Origin: an uncultured Eubacteriales bacterium
GTDB lineage: Bacteria; Bacillota; Clostridia; Peptostreptococcales; Anaerovoracaceae
Length of the DNA stretch: 64,000 nt
Direction: 5' to 3'
NCBI GenBank assembly: GCA_902786355.1
Contig: CADABZ010000007.1
Coordinates: 1-64,000 of the forward strand
The notes below the pieces were generated by a model, which was given only the letters and a program-made list of their open reading frames with translations, made no database searches and was not told the DNA's origin. Within the stretch, counting starts at the first letter, position 1. Every line of letters begins with the position of its first letter. The position numbers were made by a program, and so were the translations under genes. Shown one piece after another: positions 6,053 to 14,990 of this stretch.

Positions 6053-8716
6053 TCATTTATCACCGATATGCGCATCAACAGTCTCAGTCAGGTATTCTCT
6101 CTGATATGCATCCGTCAGCATTCCCAGGAACTCTATATCGCACTCCTCAAGAGGACTGTCTGTCACACTGAGTCTGTCCATAGTGTTGACAATAAGAGTC
6201 CTGCCATATGTTTCGGTACTGACAAGCTCGCCGTTCTCATCATAGTACTCGAACAGGAAGTCTATCCGGTCTCCGGATTTGAATGCCTGTGTCCCTTTAG
6301 CCATCGGACCTATGAGCTCCATGTCTGAAACCAGATCATAACCTGTGACCCTGCCGGTCTCAGATCCTTCTCCATTTTCATCGGCATCCCACTCAACATG
6401 GATCACTATATCCTCGCTTTCGTTGAGCCTTGCTTTGACATCACCGATCGTTACTGTGCCGTTTTCGGTCTCTAAAGCACCTCTGTCCTCGTAGCATACG
6501 AGCCGGTCATTGATGTGGACCCATCTGTCGTCCATATCCACCATAGGATGACCGTTTTCATCATTGTCACCCAGATGATCCGAACCGAGATAGCGGAGCT
6601 TTCCGTCATCTGTCTTCTGATATACAGCTGTGACACAGTCTGCAATGATATTCCAGGTCTTCTCAGGCAGCTGGACGCTGAATCCTTCGCCCGTATCGGT
6701 AAGCGGGATATCCACCAGAGTAGTCGAAGGTTTGTAATCTTCGAAGCCCTTCACATACCAGTCTTCTTTGGTGTAATCGACATATGTGAGCTCTCTGACG
6801 ACCTCGCCGATCGTGTGGTATTTTTCCGGTTTCTGGCTGTCGTGTTCAGCTTTTTTCTGCACAGCGATCACGCTGAAAACATCGTTGAAGAACTTCTTCT
6901 GAGTATCAAGTCCGAGATTTTCCAGCTCATCTTTTGTCTGAGCATAATATGCGATCTGCTTATATGGAAGTGCTGTCGACAGTCCGTTGATGCCCTTTGC
7001 CGAGTTTCTGTTTCTGTATACGATGCATGCTTTGAGTGCATTTGCAGCTTCGTTTTTGTCATCCTGCGAGCATACTGAATCATCGTGATCTGTATCTCCC
7101 AGCTTTTCGAGGAAGTCCACAGCATCTATCTGGATATCATTCACGAATGAATACGTATTCATCGCAGCAAGAGCTATCTCGGCAAAATCATCCTGTTCCT
7201 TCCGCATAGCTTCGTCCGCCATGGCGTATATCTCTTCCAGCTTCTCATAAGCCGGCTTTACCCTTGTCAGATCGACAAGCGACAGTGTGTTAGCCGGTTT
7301 AGGAGTCCCGTTATTCATTACAGTATTGAACTGATCATATGAAGAGATGATGTTTTTTCCGAATTCCTCTGTGCTCATTCCCGGATCAGCTGCCAGAGCG
7401 CCGAAAGCAGATGTATAGTACCATCCGTAGCCGTCCTCTGTCTCCTCTGATGCCAGATAATAGTCTGCATAAGGTTCAAGTGCAGCAGCTATCTCTACAT
7501 CCTGCATCAGGCATGCATCGAAACCGATGAGATCAAATTTCACACCGCTGCGTTTGAGTACACTTGTGATATCGGAGACTCTGAGCCCTTCCACTTTTTC
7601 GACATCTGTTCTGTGGCTGAGCTGGTCGCTTCCGTAACCGAAAGCCAGTCCTCCGCCGTGATCCCACAGGACAAGCATATATCTGTCAGCAGGGTATTTT
7701 TCAGCAGTCCATTTGATAAACTTCTCGAGTCTGGCCGGATCTTCCATGCTCGTCATATCGTCCGACTCCTCGACAGTTTCTACCTTTCCTCCGCTTACAG
7801 TATATCTTCCGTAACCATTCTCCTTTATTCCGCTGGTGAACCATCTCTTCGATCCGCCTGCTTCAAGCACAAATGTCAGCGCGTCTCCTTTTTTTGTCGC
7901 TTCTTTCATCATATCGATATTGACAGTAGCCATACCGACACGGTCCTCAAGGTCAGCGCCTATAACGTACTCCATTACGACTACCTTCTCATCCTTGGAA
8001 TGATCAGGGAAAAAGTAATCTCTGCTGGCAGGCAGCTTGTCGATATCAGCAGCGGCTTCGCCCATTGTGTCCTCACGGGACAGGGCTTTTCCGTCAGATT
8101 CAATGCCTTTGGATTTTTCAACTGTGCTCTTGAGTATCTCATCAACAATAATGCGCGGCGGATAAGTCTGGATCGTGATCAGTCCGACAACTGCTACAAG
8201 CACCAGGATCTCAGCAACCGAAATTATTGCTACAGTCACACGGCGCAGATTATTGAGAAACCAACCATAATTCTTTTCCTGTCTGAACTCCAGCGGATGG
8301 TACTGGCTTTTGCCAAGGCCGAGAACCAGCAGGAATATCGTCGGAACAAGGAAAAGCAGTATGGTGTATATGATCCCTTTTCCGAAGCTTTTGGACAGCT
8401 GGAAATACAGCCGGAGGAGGAAAAGTCCGTATACGAAATATGCTATCAGCATATAGATATATCCGACTCCGCTATCAGGGCCCAGGTAATATGCTCCCGC
8501 CAGGAACACAAGTGCAATTACGAACGGCCTGTAGAATGTCCTCATCTTCCTGAACAGTACCGTTGACATCTCTCTTTCGGCCAGGAACGGGACCAGAGAA
8601 GTCCAGGTGCGCAGACCCATTTTCCTGAGCACGAAATAATATGCGACAGCCTGAAGTATCCACGGGATGGCCCATGTGCTCGGTTTCATCAGCAGTGTAT
8701 CAAGAATCAGGATCAT
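6053..8716 (-). CDS. membrane-anchored clostripain-family (C11) cysteine peptidase
   Basis: An 887-residue protein. The first ~185 residues hold about five hydrophobic segments (near 14-33, 62-78, 85-101, 115-135, 161-182), resembling small polytopic membrane domains. Residues ~240-620 form a clostripain-like peptidase domain with the His motif LVLWDHGGG (His353) and the Cys motif LIGFDACLM (Cys402), the expected C11 dyad. The C-terminal ~250 residues look beta-rich and are of unknown function. C11 peptidases cleave after basic residues; secreted forms are common in Clostridia, whereas a polytopic anchor in place of a signal peptide is less usual. The ATG has AGGAGAG upstream. The final residues (HIGDK) end 88 bp before the next gene. 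Confidence 0.82.
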   Translation of the reverse strand: MILILDTLLMKPSTWAIPWILQAVAYYFVLRKMGLRTWTSLVPFLAEREMSTVLFRKMRTFYRPFVIALVFLAGAYYLGPDSGVGYIYMLIAYFVYGLFLLRLYFQLSKSFGKGIIYTILLFLVPTIFLLVLGLGKSQYHPLEFRQEKNYGWFLNNLRRVTVAIISVAEILVLVAVVGLITIQTYPPRIIVDEILKSTVEKSKGIESDGKALSREDTMGEAAADIDKLPASRDYFFPDHSKDEKVVVMEYVIGADLEDRVGMATVNIDMMKEATKKGDALTFVLEAGGSKRWFTSGIKENGYGRYTVSGGKVETVEESDDMTSMEDPARLEKFIKWTAEKYPADRYMLVLWDHGGGLAFGYGSDQLSHRTDVEKVEGLRVSDITSVLKRSGVKFDLIGFDACLMQDVEIAAALEPYADYYLASEETEDGYGWYYTSAFGALAADPGMSTEEFGKNIISSYDQFNTVMNNGTPKPANTLSLVDLTRVKPAYEKLEEIYAMADEAMRKEQDDFAEIALAAMNTYSFVNDIQIDAVDFLEKLGDTDHDDSVCSQDDKNEAANALKACIVYRNRNSAKGINGLSTALPYKQIAYYAQTKDELENLGLDTQKKFFNDVFSVIAVQKKAEHDSQKPEKYHTIGEVVRELTYVDYTKEDWYVKGFEDYKPSTTLVDIPLTDTGEGFSVQLPEKTWNIIADCVTAVYQKTDDGKLRYLGSDHLGDNDENGHPMVDMDDRWVHINDRLVCYEDRGALETENGTVTIGDVKARLNESEDIVIHVEWDADENGEGSETGRVTGYDLVSDMELIGPMAKGTQAFKSGDRIDFLFEYYDENGELVSTETYGRTLIVNTMDRLSVTDSPLEECDIEFLGMLTDAYQREYLTETVDAHIGDK

Positions 8717-8821
8717 AGTGTATCTCTCCTACAGTCTTCAGAGCTTTACCGGCATCGTGCATCGAAGCTCAGGATGTCATACCGATATGCATCTGCTGCT
8801 ATGCAGTTGTAATTATACTAT

Positions 8822-8850
8822 AAAAGACACCGGATGTCCCCGGCGTCTTT
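8822..8850 (-). terminator. terminator of hflX
   Basis: On the minus strand AAAGACGCCGG and CCGGTGTCTTT pair over 11 bp with one G-U, followed by TTTTATAG. The hairpin begins at the hflX stop codon (8850-8852). A TATAAT-like box for the next gene (minus strand 8817-8812) overlaps its 3' flank. Confidence 0.75.
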
Positions 8851-10085
8851 CACTGCACATCCATGCTTGCAGGTATATATGCCCTGATATGGATGCCATC
8901 TTCTTCGTATTCTTCAGATATCAGCTGTCCTGCCGTCCTTATCCTGGCAAGATATGCCGCATCGCTGTACGGGATCACCTTCTCAATATAGATGCGGTTT
9001 GCTTTCAGCACAGAGGTCACTGCTTCGTACAGATCATCGAGACCTTCACCCGTTCTGGCCGATATCCTTACAGAAGCATCAGCAGCAAAATCTCTGAATG
9101 TCTCACCTTCATCTGTAAGATCCGACTTGTTCCATACTGTGATGACCGGCCTGCCGCCTATATCAAGATCCCTCAGTGTATCGTACACCACCCTGCGGTG
9201 CATTTCTGCCTGCGGATCAGATGCATCGATAACATGGATTATCATGTCCGCATATCCCGCTTCCTCAAGAGTGCTCCGGAAAGCATCTATAAGATTGTGC
9301 GGGAGCTTGTTGATAAAACCTACAGTGTCAGTAAAAAGCACCTGCTGCCCGTCGGGCATGGCCGCTGTCCTCGTGGTGGGATCGAGCGTCGCAAAAAGCT
9401 TGTCTTCAGAGAGGACATCTGCTCCTGTCAGACGGTTGAGCAGAGTAGACTTGCCGGCATTGGTGTATCCGACTATAGCTGCTATCGGAAGCGGGCCCGA
9501 AGAGCGCTTCTTCCTTGCTGTATCTCTCGCCCTCTTCATCTCTTCGATCTCTGCCGAAAGCTTGCTTATCCTCTTCTGTATGACACGCCTGTCTGTCTCG
9601 AGCTTCGTCTCTCCCGGTCCTCTGGTACCGATGCCTCCGCCAAGTCTCGAAAGAGCTTCTCCCATGCCCCTCAGTCTTGCATACCTGTATTTCTGCTGAG
9701 CTATCTCGACCTGCAGTCTTCCCTCCCTTGTCTTCGCATGAGCAGCGAAGATATCGAGGATCAGAGTAGTCCGGTCTATGATCTTGGTATCTGTCAGCTC
9801 AGACAGATTTCTCATCTGAGAAGCTGACAGCTCATCGTCGCAGATGATACCATCAGCTTCATGTATCTGTGCCAGCTCACGAAGCTCCGCTGCCTTGCCT
9901 CTTCCTACATAAGAAGCGCGGTCCGGATGCGGAAGGTTCTGAACTACGTGGCAGATTGCCTCTCCGCCTGCCGTTTCAAGGAGATCTTCAAGCTCGTCAA
10001 GCGAATCCCAGGCGGCTTCCTCATCACCTGCCGCTACAGCTGCGAGTATGTATTTTTCCCTGCTTACGGTATTGTCTGTGAGCAT
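8850..10085 (-). CDS. hflX: GTPase HflX
   Basis: A 411-residue ribosome-associated GTPase of the HflX family, which splits stalled or heat-damaged 70S ribosomes. The N-terminal HflX domain is followed by the glycine-rich GGGIGTRGPGETKLETDRR region (about residues 149-167), a coiled segment, and a G domain: GYTNAGKST (206-214), DTVGF (253-257), NKSD (319-322). Length is normal for the family. AAGGACAG precedes the ATG. It ends the leftward unit with the VWA and macrodomain genes and is followed by its own terminator. Confidence 0.93.
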   Translation of the reverse strand: MLTDNTVSREKYILAAVAAGDEEAAWDSLDELEDLLETAGGEAICHVVQNLPHPDRASYVGRGKAAELRELAQIHEADGIICDDELSASQMRNLSELTDTKIIDRTTLILDIFAAHAKTREGRLQVEIAQQKYRYARLRGMGEALSRLGGGIGTRGPGETKLETDRRVIQKRISKLSAEIEEMKRARDTARKKRSSGPLPIAAIVGYTNAGKSTLLNRLTGADVLSEDKLFATLDPTTRTAAMPDGQQVLFTDTVGFINKLPHNLIDAFRSTLEEAGYADMIIHVIDASDPQAEMHRRVVYDTLRDLDIGGRPVITVWNKSDLTDEGETFRDFAADASVRISARTGEGLDDLYEAVTSVLKANRIYIEKVIPYSDAAYLARIRTAGQLISEEYEEDGIHIRAYIPASMDVQ

Positions 10086-10130
10086 ATCTTCTGTCCTTAT
10101 CAGCCGCTATGACAGCTGCGGTTGAAACTG

Positions 10131-10808
10131 TCAGTGTCTGCGGTTCTTTTTCTTTCTGTGCAGTGCTCTGATCGGAGCGAGCACATCCTGTTCTTCAAAG
10201 ACAGCGCCCATCTCCACTGTGTCACAGCTTCTCATGCGGGTCACTGCATCTGAGATGATCTTGTAGTTGAGGCTTGTCCCTTCGGAGTCTGCTTCATATG
10301 TAGCTGCCCTGCTGGCATGTATACCGAATCTCGCCGCCTCCCTTGCCGCATCGATGTTAGCTCCGAGGAAGATGAATTCCCAGTTATACTTCTTCTTCTG
10401 ATTCTCGATCAGCCGGCGCACGTCCTCATAAGTATAATGTCTGCTGGCATTTTCCATGCCGTCAGTAGTGATAACGAATATAGTCTTCTCCGGGATGTCC
10501 TCTTTCCTGGCATACTTGTGAATGTTCCCGATGTGGCGGATAGCTCCGCCGACAGCATCGAGAAGTGCCGTGCAGCCTCTGACATAGTACTGGGCATCTG
10601 TCATCGGTTCTATGCGCGAGATATCCACTCTGTCATAGATGACTTCTGTACGGTCATCGAAGAGCACTGTCGAGACATAGACATCTCCTTCTTCTTTCTT
10701 CTGTCTCTCGATCATGCTGTTGAAGCCGCCGATAGTATCCGCCTCAAGTCCTGCCATTGAACCACTTCTGTCGAGTATCATTACGAGTTCTGTAAGTCCT
10801 TTTTTCAT
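10131..10808 (-). CDS. VWA-domain protein (TerY-like)
   Basis: A 225-residue cytoplasmic von Willebrand factor A domain with a complete metal site: DRSGS (Asp13, Ser15, Ser17), Thr80 in RGCTALLDA and Asp116 in TTDGMEN. It closely resembles TerY-type VWA proteins of tellurite/stress loci, where they scaffold partner proteins. The ATG has a strong AGGAGGT. The C-terminal tail is basic (RKKKNRRH). It lies directly downstream of the macrodomain gene (124-bp gap) and 45 bp before hflX, so the three genes probably form one unit. Biochemical role unknown. Confidence 0.82.
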   Translation of the reverse strand: MKKGLTELVMILDRSGSMAGLEADTIGGFNSMIERQKKEEGDVYVSTVLFDDRTEVIYDRVDISRIEPMTDAQYYVRGCTALLDAVGGAIRHIGNIHKYARKEDIPEKTIFVITTDGMENASRHYTYEDVRRLIENQKKKYNWEFIFLGANIDAAREAARFGIHASRAATYEADSEGTSLNYKIISDAVTRMRSCDTVEMGAVFEEQDVLAPIRALHRKKKNRRH

Positions 10809-10902
10809 TGCTGTTACCTCCTGTTTTCTGCATCGGTTCTGCTGTCTGATGATAAGATAGCAGAATTCAGAAAACAGTTGGTCGCATGCCAGGCGACATA
10901 TT

Positions 10903-10919
10903 CTGCAGGCAGCCTGCAG
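10903..10919. repeat. perfect inverted repeat between macrodomain and VWA genes
   Basis: CTGCAGG-CAG-CCTGCAG (10903-10919). A second smaller inverted repeat, GTCGC-N7-GCGAC (10881-10897), lies next to it, and GTTTTCTG/CAGAAAAC flank the other half of the 124-bp gap. No T-run; likely an intercistronic RNA structure. Confidence 0.45.
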
Positions 10920-10932
10920 TCAGATCATAAGA

Positions 10933-12081
10933 TCACGCTCCGAGTGTCTTCTCTCCGAATGTGAAGAGATAGCAGTTGATTTCATGGATATCGTAGATGT
11001 CATTCTCTATGCAGTATCTCACTGTAAGATCGGTCACACTGCTCGGCGAAAATGAGTATCCCGCCTTCTGAAGCAGGTCGACAGCTTCATCGTAATTCAG
11101 CCTTAGTCCTACAGCGAGCGCCAAGACTGTCCGCTTGGAAGGATTGTAGTTCACATCACTTCGTATCTTGGAGAACAGCTTCCGGTCAATATTGGAACGC
11201 TTATACACCTCGGGGTCAGTCATCCCTTTTCCGTCGATAGTTCTGAGCAGCATCTGCTGGAAGGTCTCTCCTCTGATTTTCATGATCTGTTCAAGAGTCA
11301 GCTCTCTGAGAGTTTTTTCTTTCTTCGGCGCTTCCGCTTTCTGAGCTGCGGCTGAGTCTTTTCTGTACATCAGATCGGGAGCTTCATATGGTGCTGATGC
11401 TTCAGGCATCATAAGGATCTCAGATTCCTCAGGTATAACCGCTTCATCAGAATACATATAATCAGCACTGCTGTCTGATCCGGACAGGTCCTCGGCATTC
11501 AGAGAACCTGTGTATTCTCTGAACATTCTGTTCATGCGAGGTTCAGGCGGTCTTATTTCATGTTCCTCGATATACGATCTGACTCCGGCAAAAGCTTTTC
11601 CCGACATGACGAATGATTCTCTGTCATAGACGACGAGAGTGACGTTCATGTCATGTTCCATCAGAAAAGAACTGATCTCGCGTATTGCGATTTTCAGCGC
11701 TTCATCCTTCGGAAATCCGTAGGAACCGGAGGAGATCAGCGGAAAAGCAACACTTTCACAGCCGAGATCAGCTGCGAGCTTAAGACTGCTGTGGTAACAT
11801 TCAGCCGCTGTTTCGCGCTCATGAAATCTGCCGCCTCTCCATGCCGGCCCGACTGTGTGGATTATATAATCCGCATCAAGTGCAAAAGCAGGGGTATAGG
11901 CAGCCTGACCTGGTTTCATTTCACCGATACGGGCACGCGCTTCGAGCAGTTTCTCTGCTCCGGCAGCCTCATAGATCGCCCTGTCCGTGCCCGGTCCGAC
12001 CGCAACATGCGGGTTGGCAGTATTGACGATAGCGTCAGCGGTCACTCTTGTTATGTCATTTCGAATAATATCAAGCGGCAT
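10933..12081 (-). CDS. macrodomain protein with C-terminal helical regulator-like domain
   Basis: A 382-residue protein. Residues 1-165 are a macrodomain (MPLDIIRNDITRVTADAIVNTANP), the fold that binds or hydrolyses ADP-ribose groups. A low-complexity acidic linker (about 170-250) leads to a conserved-looking C-terminal helical domain with the pattern RKLFSKIRSDVNYNPSKRTV, LALAVGLRLNYDEAVDLLQKAGYSF and DIYDIHEIN. I recognise this two-part architecture from other gut Firmicutes, often beside a VWA gene, but its role is not established. The frame opens with TTG at 12087; the ATG at 12081 has GGAGG 8 nt upstream and is preferred. Downstream lie the VWA gene and hflX. Confidence 0.82.
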   Translation of the reverse strand: MPLDIIRNDITRVTADAIVNTANPHVAVGPGTDRAIYEAAGAEKLLEARARIGEMKPGQAAYTPAFALDADYIIHTVGPAWRGGRFHERETAAECYHSSLKLAADLGCESVAFPLISSGSYGFPKDEALKIAIREISSFLMEHDMNVTLVVYDRESFVMSGKAFAGVRSYIEEHEIRPPEPRMNRMFREYTGSLNAEDLSGSDSSADYMYSDEAVIPEESEILMMPEASAPYEAPDLMYRKDSAAAQKAEAPKKEKTLRELTLEQIMKIRGETFQQMLLRTIDGKGMTDPEVYKRSNIDRKLFSKIRSDVNYNPSKRTVLALAVGLRLNYDEAVDLLQKAGYSFSPSSVTDLTVRYCIENDIYDIHEINCYLFTFGEKTLGA

Positions 12082-12122
12082 TTTCAATTCCTCCGCGATC
12101 AGTGATAACTGTTGACAGGATA

Positions 12123-12752
12123 TCAGAATCCGAGTGTGTCATTGACGAGGATAACATGTATCCTCCCCGGATGCTTTGAATATCTTGTGATCAGGAACTG
12201 GCAGCATATCGTGTCAGGCGACTTGCAGTCCATGCACGAGCCTGTCCTGCTGCAAGGGGTATTCAGTCCGAAGCGCTGAGCATTGACAGGCGCTGCAACA
12301 TTGCGTGCCCTCTTCATAGCTCCGTCTGTGTCGCTGCACACCTTATTCATGCCGACAATGAAGATCACCTTCTTAGGGCCCTGCGCTATAGCGGAAACTC
12401 TGTTGGCATTGCCGTCGATATTGACCAGTACGCCGTCCTCTGTTATCGCATTGGCTCCAGAGAGGAAGAAGTCGGCATCATATGCTGCGAGCATCGCGGC
12501 TCTCTTGTCCTCTATAGCATCTCTGTCTATAAAATCATAGTTTCCATCCTTGAGCGCTTCGACAAGACCGATTTCATGCACACTCATGCCTCCGCCCATA
12601 GTTACGGTGCTTCCCTCAGGTATAAGTTCCAGAGCGAGCTTCACGGCTTCCTGCCTGTCATGAGCATAGTACCCGCTCATATTGCGGGACGCCAGTCCTT
12701 TTATCACCTTCTGCGAAAGCAGATCATTTCTCTTGACTATATTCTTATCCAT
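12123..12752 (-). CDS. LUD-domain protein (YkgG/LutC-like)
   Basis: A 209-residue protein of the LUD (DUF162) family, related to LutC of lactate utilisation. The core has TMGGGMSVHEIGLVEAL and the conserved LVNIDGNANRVSAIAQGPKKV segment. The C-terminus carries a cysteine cluster, NTPCSRTGSCMDCKSPDTICC, seen in stand-alone LUD proteins and possibly a metal site. No lutA/lutB partners are nearby, so the substrate is unknown. The frame starts at 12770, but the ATG at 12752 has AAGGGAG at proper spacing and is chosen. It lies 41 bp upstream of the macrodomain gene. Confidence 0.8.
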   Translation of the reverse strand: MDKNIVKRNDLLSQKVIKGLASRNMSGYYAHDRQEAVKLALELIPEGSTVTMGGGMSVHEIGLVEALKDGNYDFIDRDAIEDKRAAMLAAYDADFFLSGANAITEDGVLVNIDGNANRVSAIAQGPKKVIFIVGMNKVCSDTDGAMKRARNVAAPVNAQRFGLNTPCSRTGSCMDCKSPDTICCQFLITRYSKHPGRIHVILVNDTLGF

Positions 12753-12865
12753 TACTTTCTCCCTTGTCATTATCCCGGCATGAGCAAAGCAGAAGCATCT
12801 GTGATCAGAGCCGCCGCCCGGACAGACCGGTCTTATGAAAACATATCCGGTAACTATTATAACAG

Positions 12866-12896
12866 AAAAAGTCCCGGCCGCTGAAGGCCGGGACCT
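12866..12896 (-). terminator. terminator of the aspartate/oxaloacetate operon
   Basis: On the minus strand GTCCCGGCC, loop TTCAGC, GGCCGGGAC (12894-12886 with 12879-12871), then TTTTTC. It lies 33 bp after the symporter stop and closes the eight-gene operon that starts near 20890. Confidence 0.9.
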
Positions 12897-12928
12897 TGTT
12901 CTTTGATAAGCTTATGTGCTGCTTATGC

Positions 12929-14188
12929 TTATGCTTCTGCTTTTTCTTTTGCTTTTGCAGCTGCTTTTGCTTCTCTTGCTTCTCTTCTGGTCTCGTAATC
13001 ACTGATGATCACTGCAGCAGACAGGTCGCCTACTACGTTGATGCCTGTACGTCCCATATCGAAGATACGGTCAACGCCGGCAACGAGTGCGATACCTTCA
13101 ACAGGCAGTCCTACAGACTGGAGTACCATAGCGAGCATGATCATGCCGGCACCAGGTGTTCCTGCTGTACCTACGGAAGCGAGTGTTGCTGTAAGTACGA
13201 TTGTGATCATCTGGCTGAATGTCAGCTGGATCCCGAAGCAGCTTGCGATGAAGATCGCGCATACACCCTGATAGATAGCAGTACCATCCATGTTGATGGT
13301 AGCTCCGAGCGGAAGTGTAAAGCTTGCTACATCTCTGCGGGCTCCCATCTTCTCAGCACACTCCAGGCTTACAGGCAGTGTAGCAATCGAGGATGTGCTC
13401 GAGAATGCGAACAGGAAAGCAGGGAATGCGCCCTTGATGAACTTGATAGGATCCATGTGACCGAGCGTCTTTACTGCGATTGAGTAAGTGATCAGTGCGT
13501 GTGTGAAGTATGCAAGGTAAGCTGTCAGAAGTACCATTGCGAGTGATCCGAGTACTGCCGGGCCATTCTCTGCAACTACAGGAGTGATCAGACAGAATAC
13601 TGCGATCGGAGTTACCTTGATGATACCCTTCATGATAACCATGAACACTTCATAGCTACTGTCGATCCAGTCTTTGAACACCTTCGATTTCTCTCCTGCG
13701 ATGATGATTCCGAAGCCTATGAAGATCGCGATCACGATGATCTGAAGCATCGTGGAGTCAACCATCGGCTGGAAGAGGTTGGACGGGAAGATGTTTACGA
13801 TCGTGTCCATGAAGCTTGTAGGCTCTGCTGCCTCATAAGAGAGGTCAGATGTCTGAAGAACCTTATAGGTGCCCTTGAACAGGTTCGCAAAGAGAAGTCC
13901 GATAGTGATAGCGATAGCTGTTGTACAGAAGTAATAAATGATCGTACGCAGTCCGATTGTTCCTACCTTCTTGATATCGGAGAGTGATACAACTCCCTGT
14001 ACTATAGAGGTAATTACGATTGGAACTACGATGAACTTGAGCAGGTTCAGGAATATCGTACCAAAAGGCTTAATATAGTTTACTGTGAAATCAGTTGCGC
14101 CTGCTGCAAGGAAGATGAGTCCCGCAACGATACCAAGGCCGAGGGCCAGGAATATCTGAAGCGGAAGTGAGCCTTTGATCTTTTGCAT
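12929..14188 (-). CDS. Na+-coupled dicarboxylate/acidic amino acid symporter (DAACS family)
   Basis: A 419-residue polytopic membrane transporter of the GltP/GltT/DctA family. The HP1 serine-rich loop (SSTSS, 263-267), the NMDGT motif (299-303) that forms part of the Na+ site, and the full set of acidic amino acid/Na+ ligands in the last helix are present: Asp373, Asp377, Arg380, Thr381, Asn384, Asp388 in GVDRIFDMGRTGINVVGD. This pattern supports Na+-coupled aspartate or glutamate uptake. The tail is a charged Ala/Lys/Glu-rich helix (EAREAKAAAKAKEKAEA). It is the last gene of the operon with Asp/Glu racemase, aminotransferase and oxaloacetate decarboxylase, which fits aspartate as substrate. 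Confidence 0.9.
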   Translation of the reverse strand: MQKIKGSLPLQIFLALGLGIVAGLIFLAAGATDFTVNYIKPFGTIFLNLLKFIVVPIVITSIVQGVVSLSDIKKVGTIGLRTIIYYFCTTAIAITIGLLFANLFKGTYKVLQTSDLSYEAAEPTSFMDTIVNIFPSNLFQPMVDSTMLQIIVIAIFIGFGIIIAGEKSKVFKDWIDSSYEVFMVIMKGIIKVTPIAVFCLITPVVAENGPAVLGSLAMVLLTAYLAYFTHALITYSIAVKTLGHMDPIKFIKGAFPAFLFAFSSTSSIATLPVSLECAEKMGARRDVASFTLPLGATINMDGTAIYQGVCAIFIASCFGIQLTFSQMITIVLTATLASVGTAGTPGAGMIMLAMVLQSVGLPVEGIALVAGVDRIFDMGRTGINVVGDLSAAVIISDYETRREAREAKAAAKAKEKAEA

Positions 14189-14229
14189 ATTACACCTCTT
14201 TTTTCATATAACACCTTTAACGTACATCC

Positions 14230-14952
14230 CTATAGGATCACATCAGTCCGCAGCTTAGCTCCGGCTTCCCGTATCGCCGCTGCTGCAAGCACTCTTGTCG
14301 GATCCACACAGGTATCATCGTCGATGCCTGTGATATCAAATGCAAGCGGCAGTTCTGTACAAGCGAGAAGCAAAGCTTCAGCGCCGCGTCTTTTGAGATC
14401 ACCGACTATCGTAACGATCATATCATGAGGCAGGACTGCAGGGTCTGTTATCCCTTTCTTGATATAGTCATATATCAGGGACATTACCTGCTTCTGCTGC
14501 TCTTCATCAGGATATATCGCTTTGATGCCTTCTGCTGCAAGAGCTTTTTCGTAGAGACCGCTTTTGACTGTGCCGTCAGTTGCAAGCACAGCAGCTGTCT
14601 TCACACCTTTCCTCTTCAGCAGTGCTGCTGTTTCCACAGGCATGCTCAGAAACGGTATGCTTACCTGACCTTCCAGTCTCGGTAAAAAGCAGTGTGCTGT
14701 ATTGCATGGCAATATCAGAAAATCCGCTCCGATCGACTCCAGACGTCTTGCCGAAGCAAGCATCTCCGGCACCGGATCCTCTCCCCCTGACAGCAATGCT
14801 GCTGTACGGTCAGGAATATTGACGTTGGAATCAACAAGAACATGGATGTGTTCCTGGTCACACGCTGCTTCTGTCATCTCTATGATTTTCATCATGAGAT
14901 CGCATGTTGCCGCAGGGCCCATGCCGCCGATTATACCTACTCTTTTATACAT
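14230..14952 (-). CDS. aspartate/glutamate racemase family protein
   Basis: A 240-residue cofactor-independent racemase. Family motifs include GIIGGMGPAATCDLM, the first catalytic cysteine in LPCNTAHCF (Cys83) and the second in LACTELPL (Cys198); both present, so racemisation rather than a one-cysteine decarboxylase role is expected. In this operon it would convert D-aspartate to L-aspartate (or the reverse). It follows the aminotransferase by 38 bp and precedes the symporter by 41 bp. The RBS is weak (AAGGAT, 15 nt upstream). Substrate choice between Asp and Glu is inferred from the neighbours. Confidence 0.87.
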   Translation of the reverse strand: MYKRVGIIGGMGPAATCDLMMKIIEMTEAACDQEHIHVLVDSNVNIPDRTAALLSGGEDPVPEMLASARRLESIGADFLILPCNTAHCFLPRLEGQVSIPFLSMPVETAALLKRKGVKTAAVLATDGTVKSGLYEKALAAEGIKAIYPDEEQQKQVMSLIYDYIKKGITDPAVLPHDMIVTIVGDLKRRGAEALLLACTELPLAFDITGIDDDTCVDPTRVLAAAAIREAGAKLRTDVIL

Positions 14953-14990
14953 TTCAAGCTCAATATCCTTTTCTTAGATTGCTGACTGTC

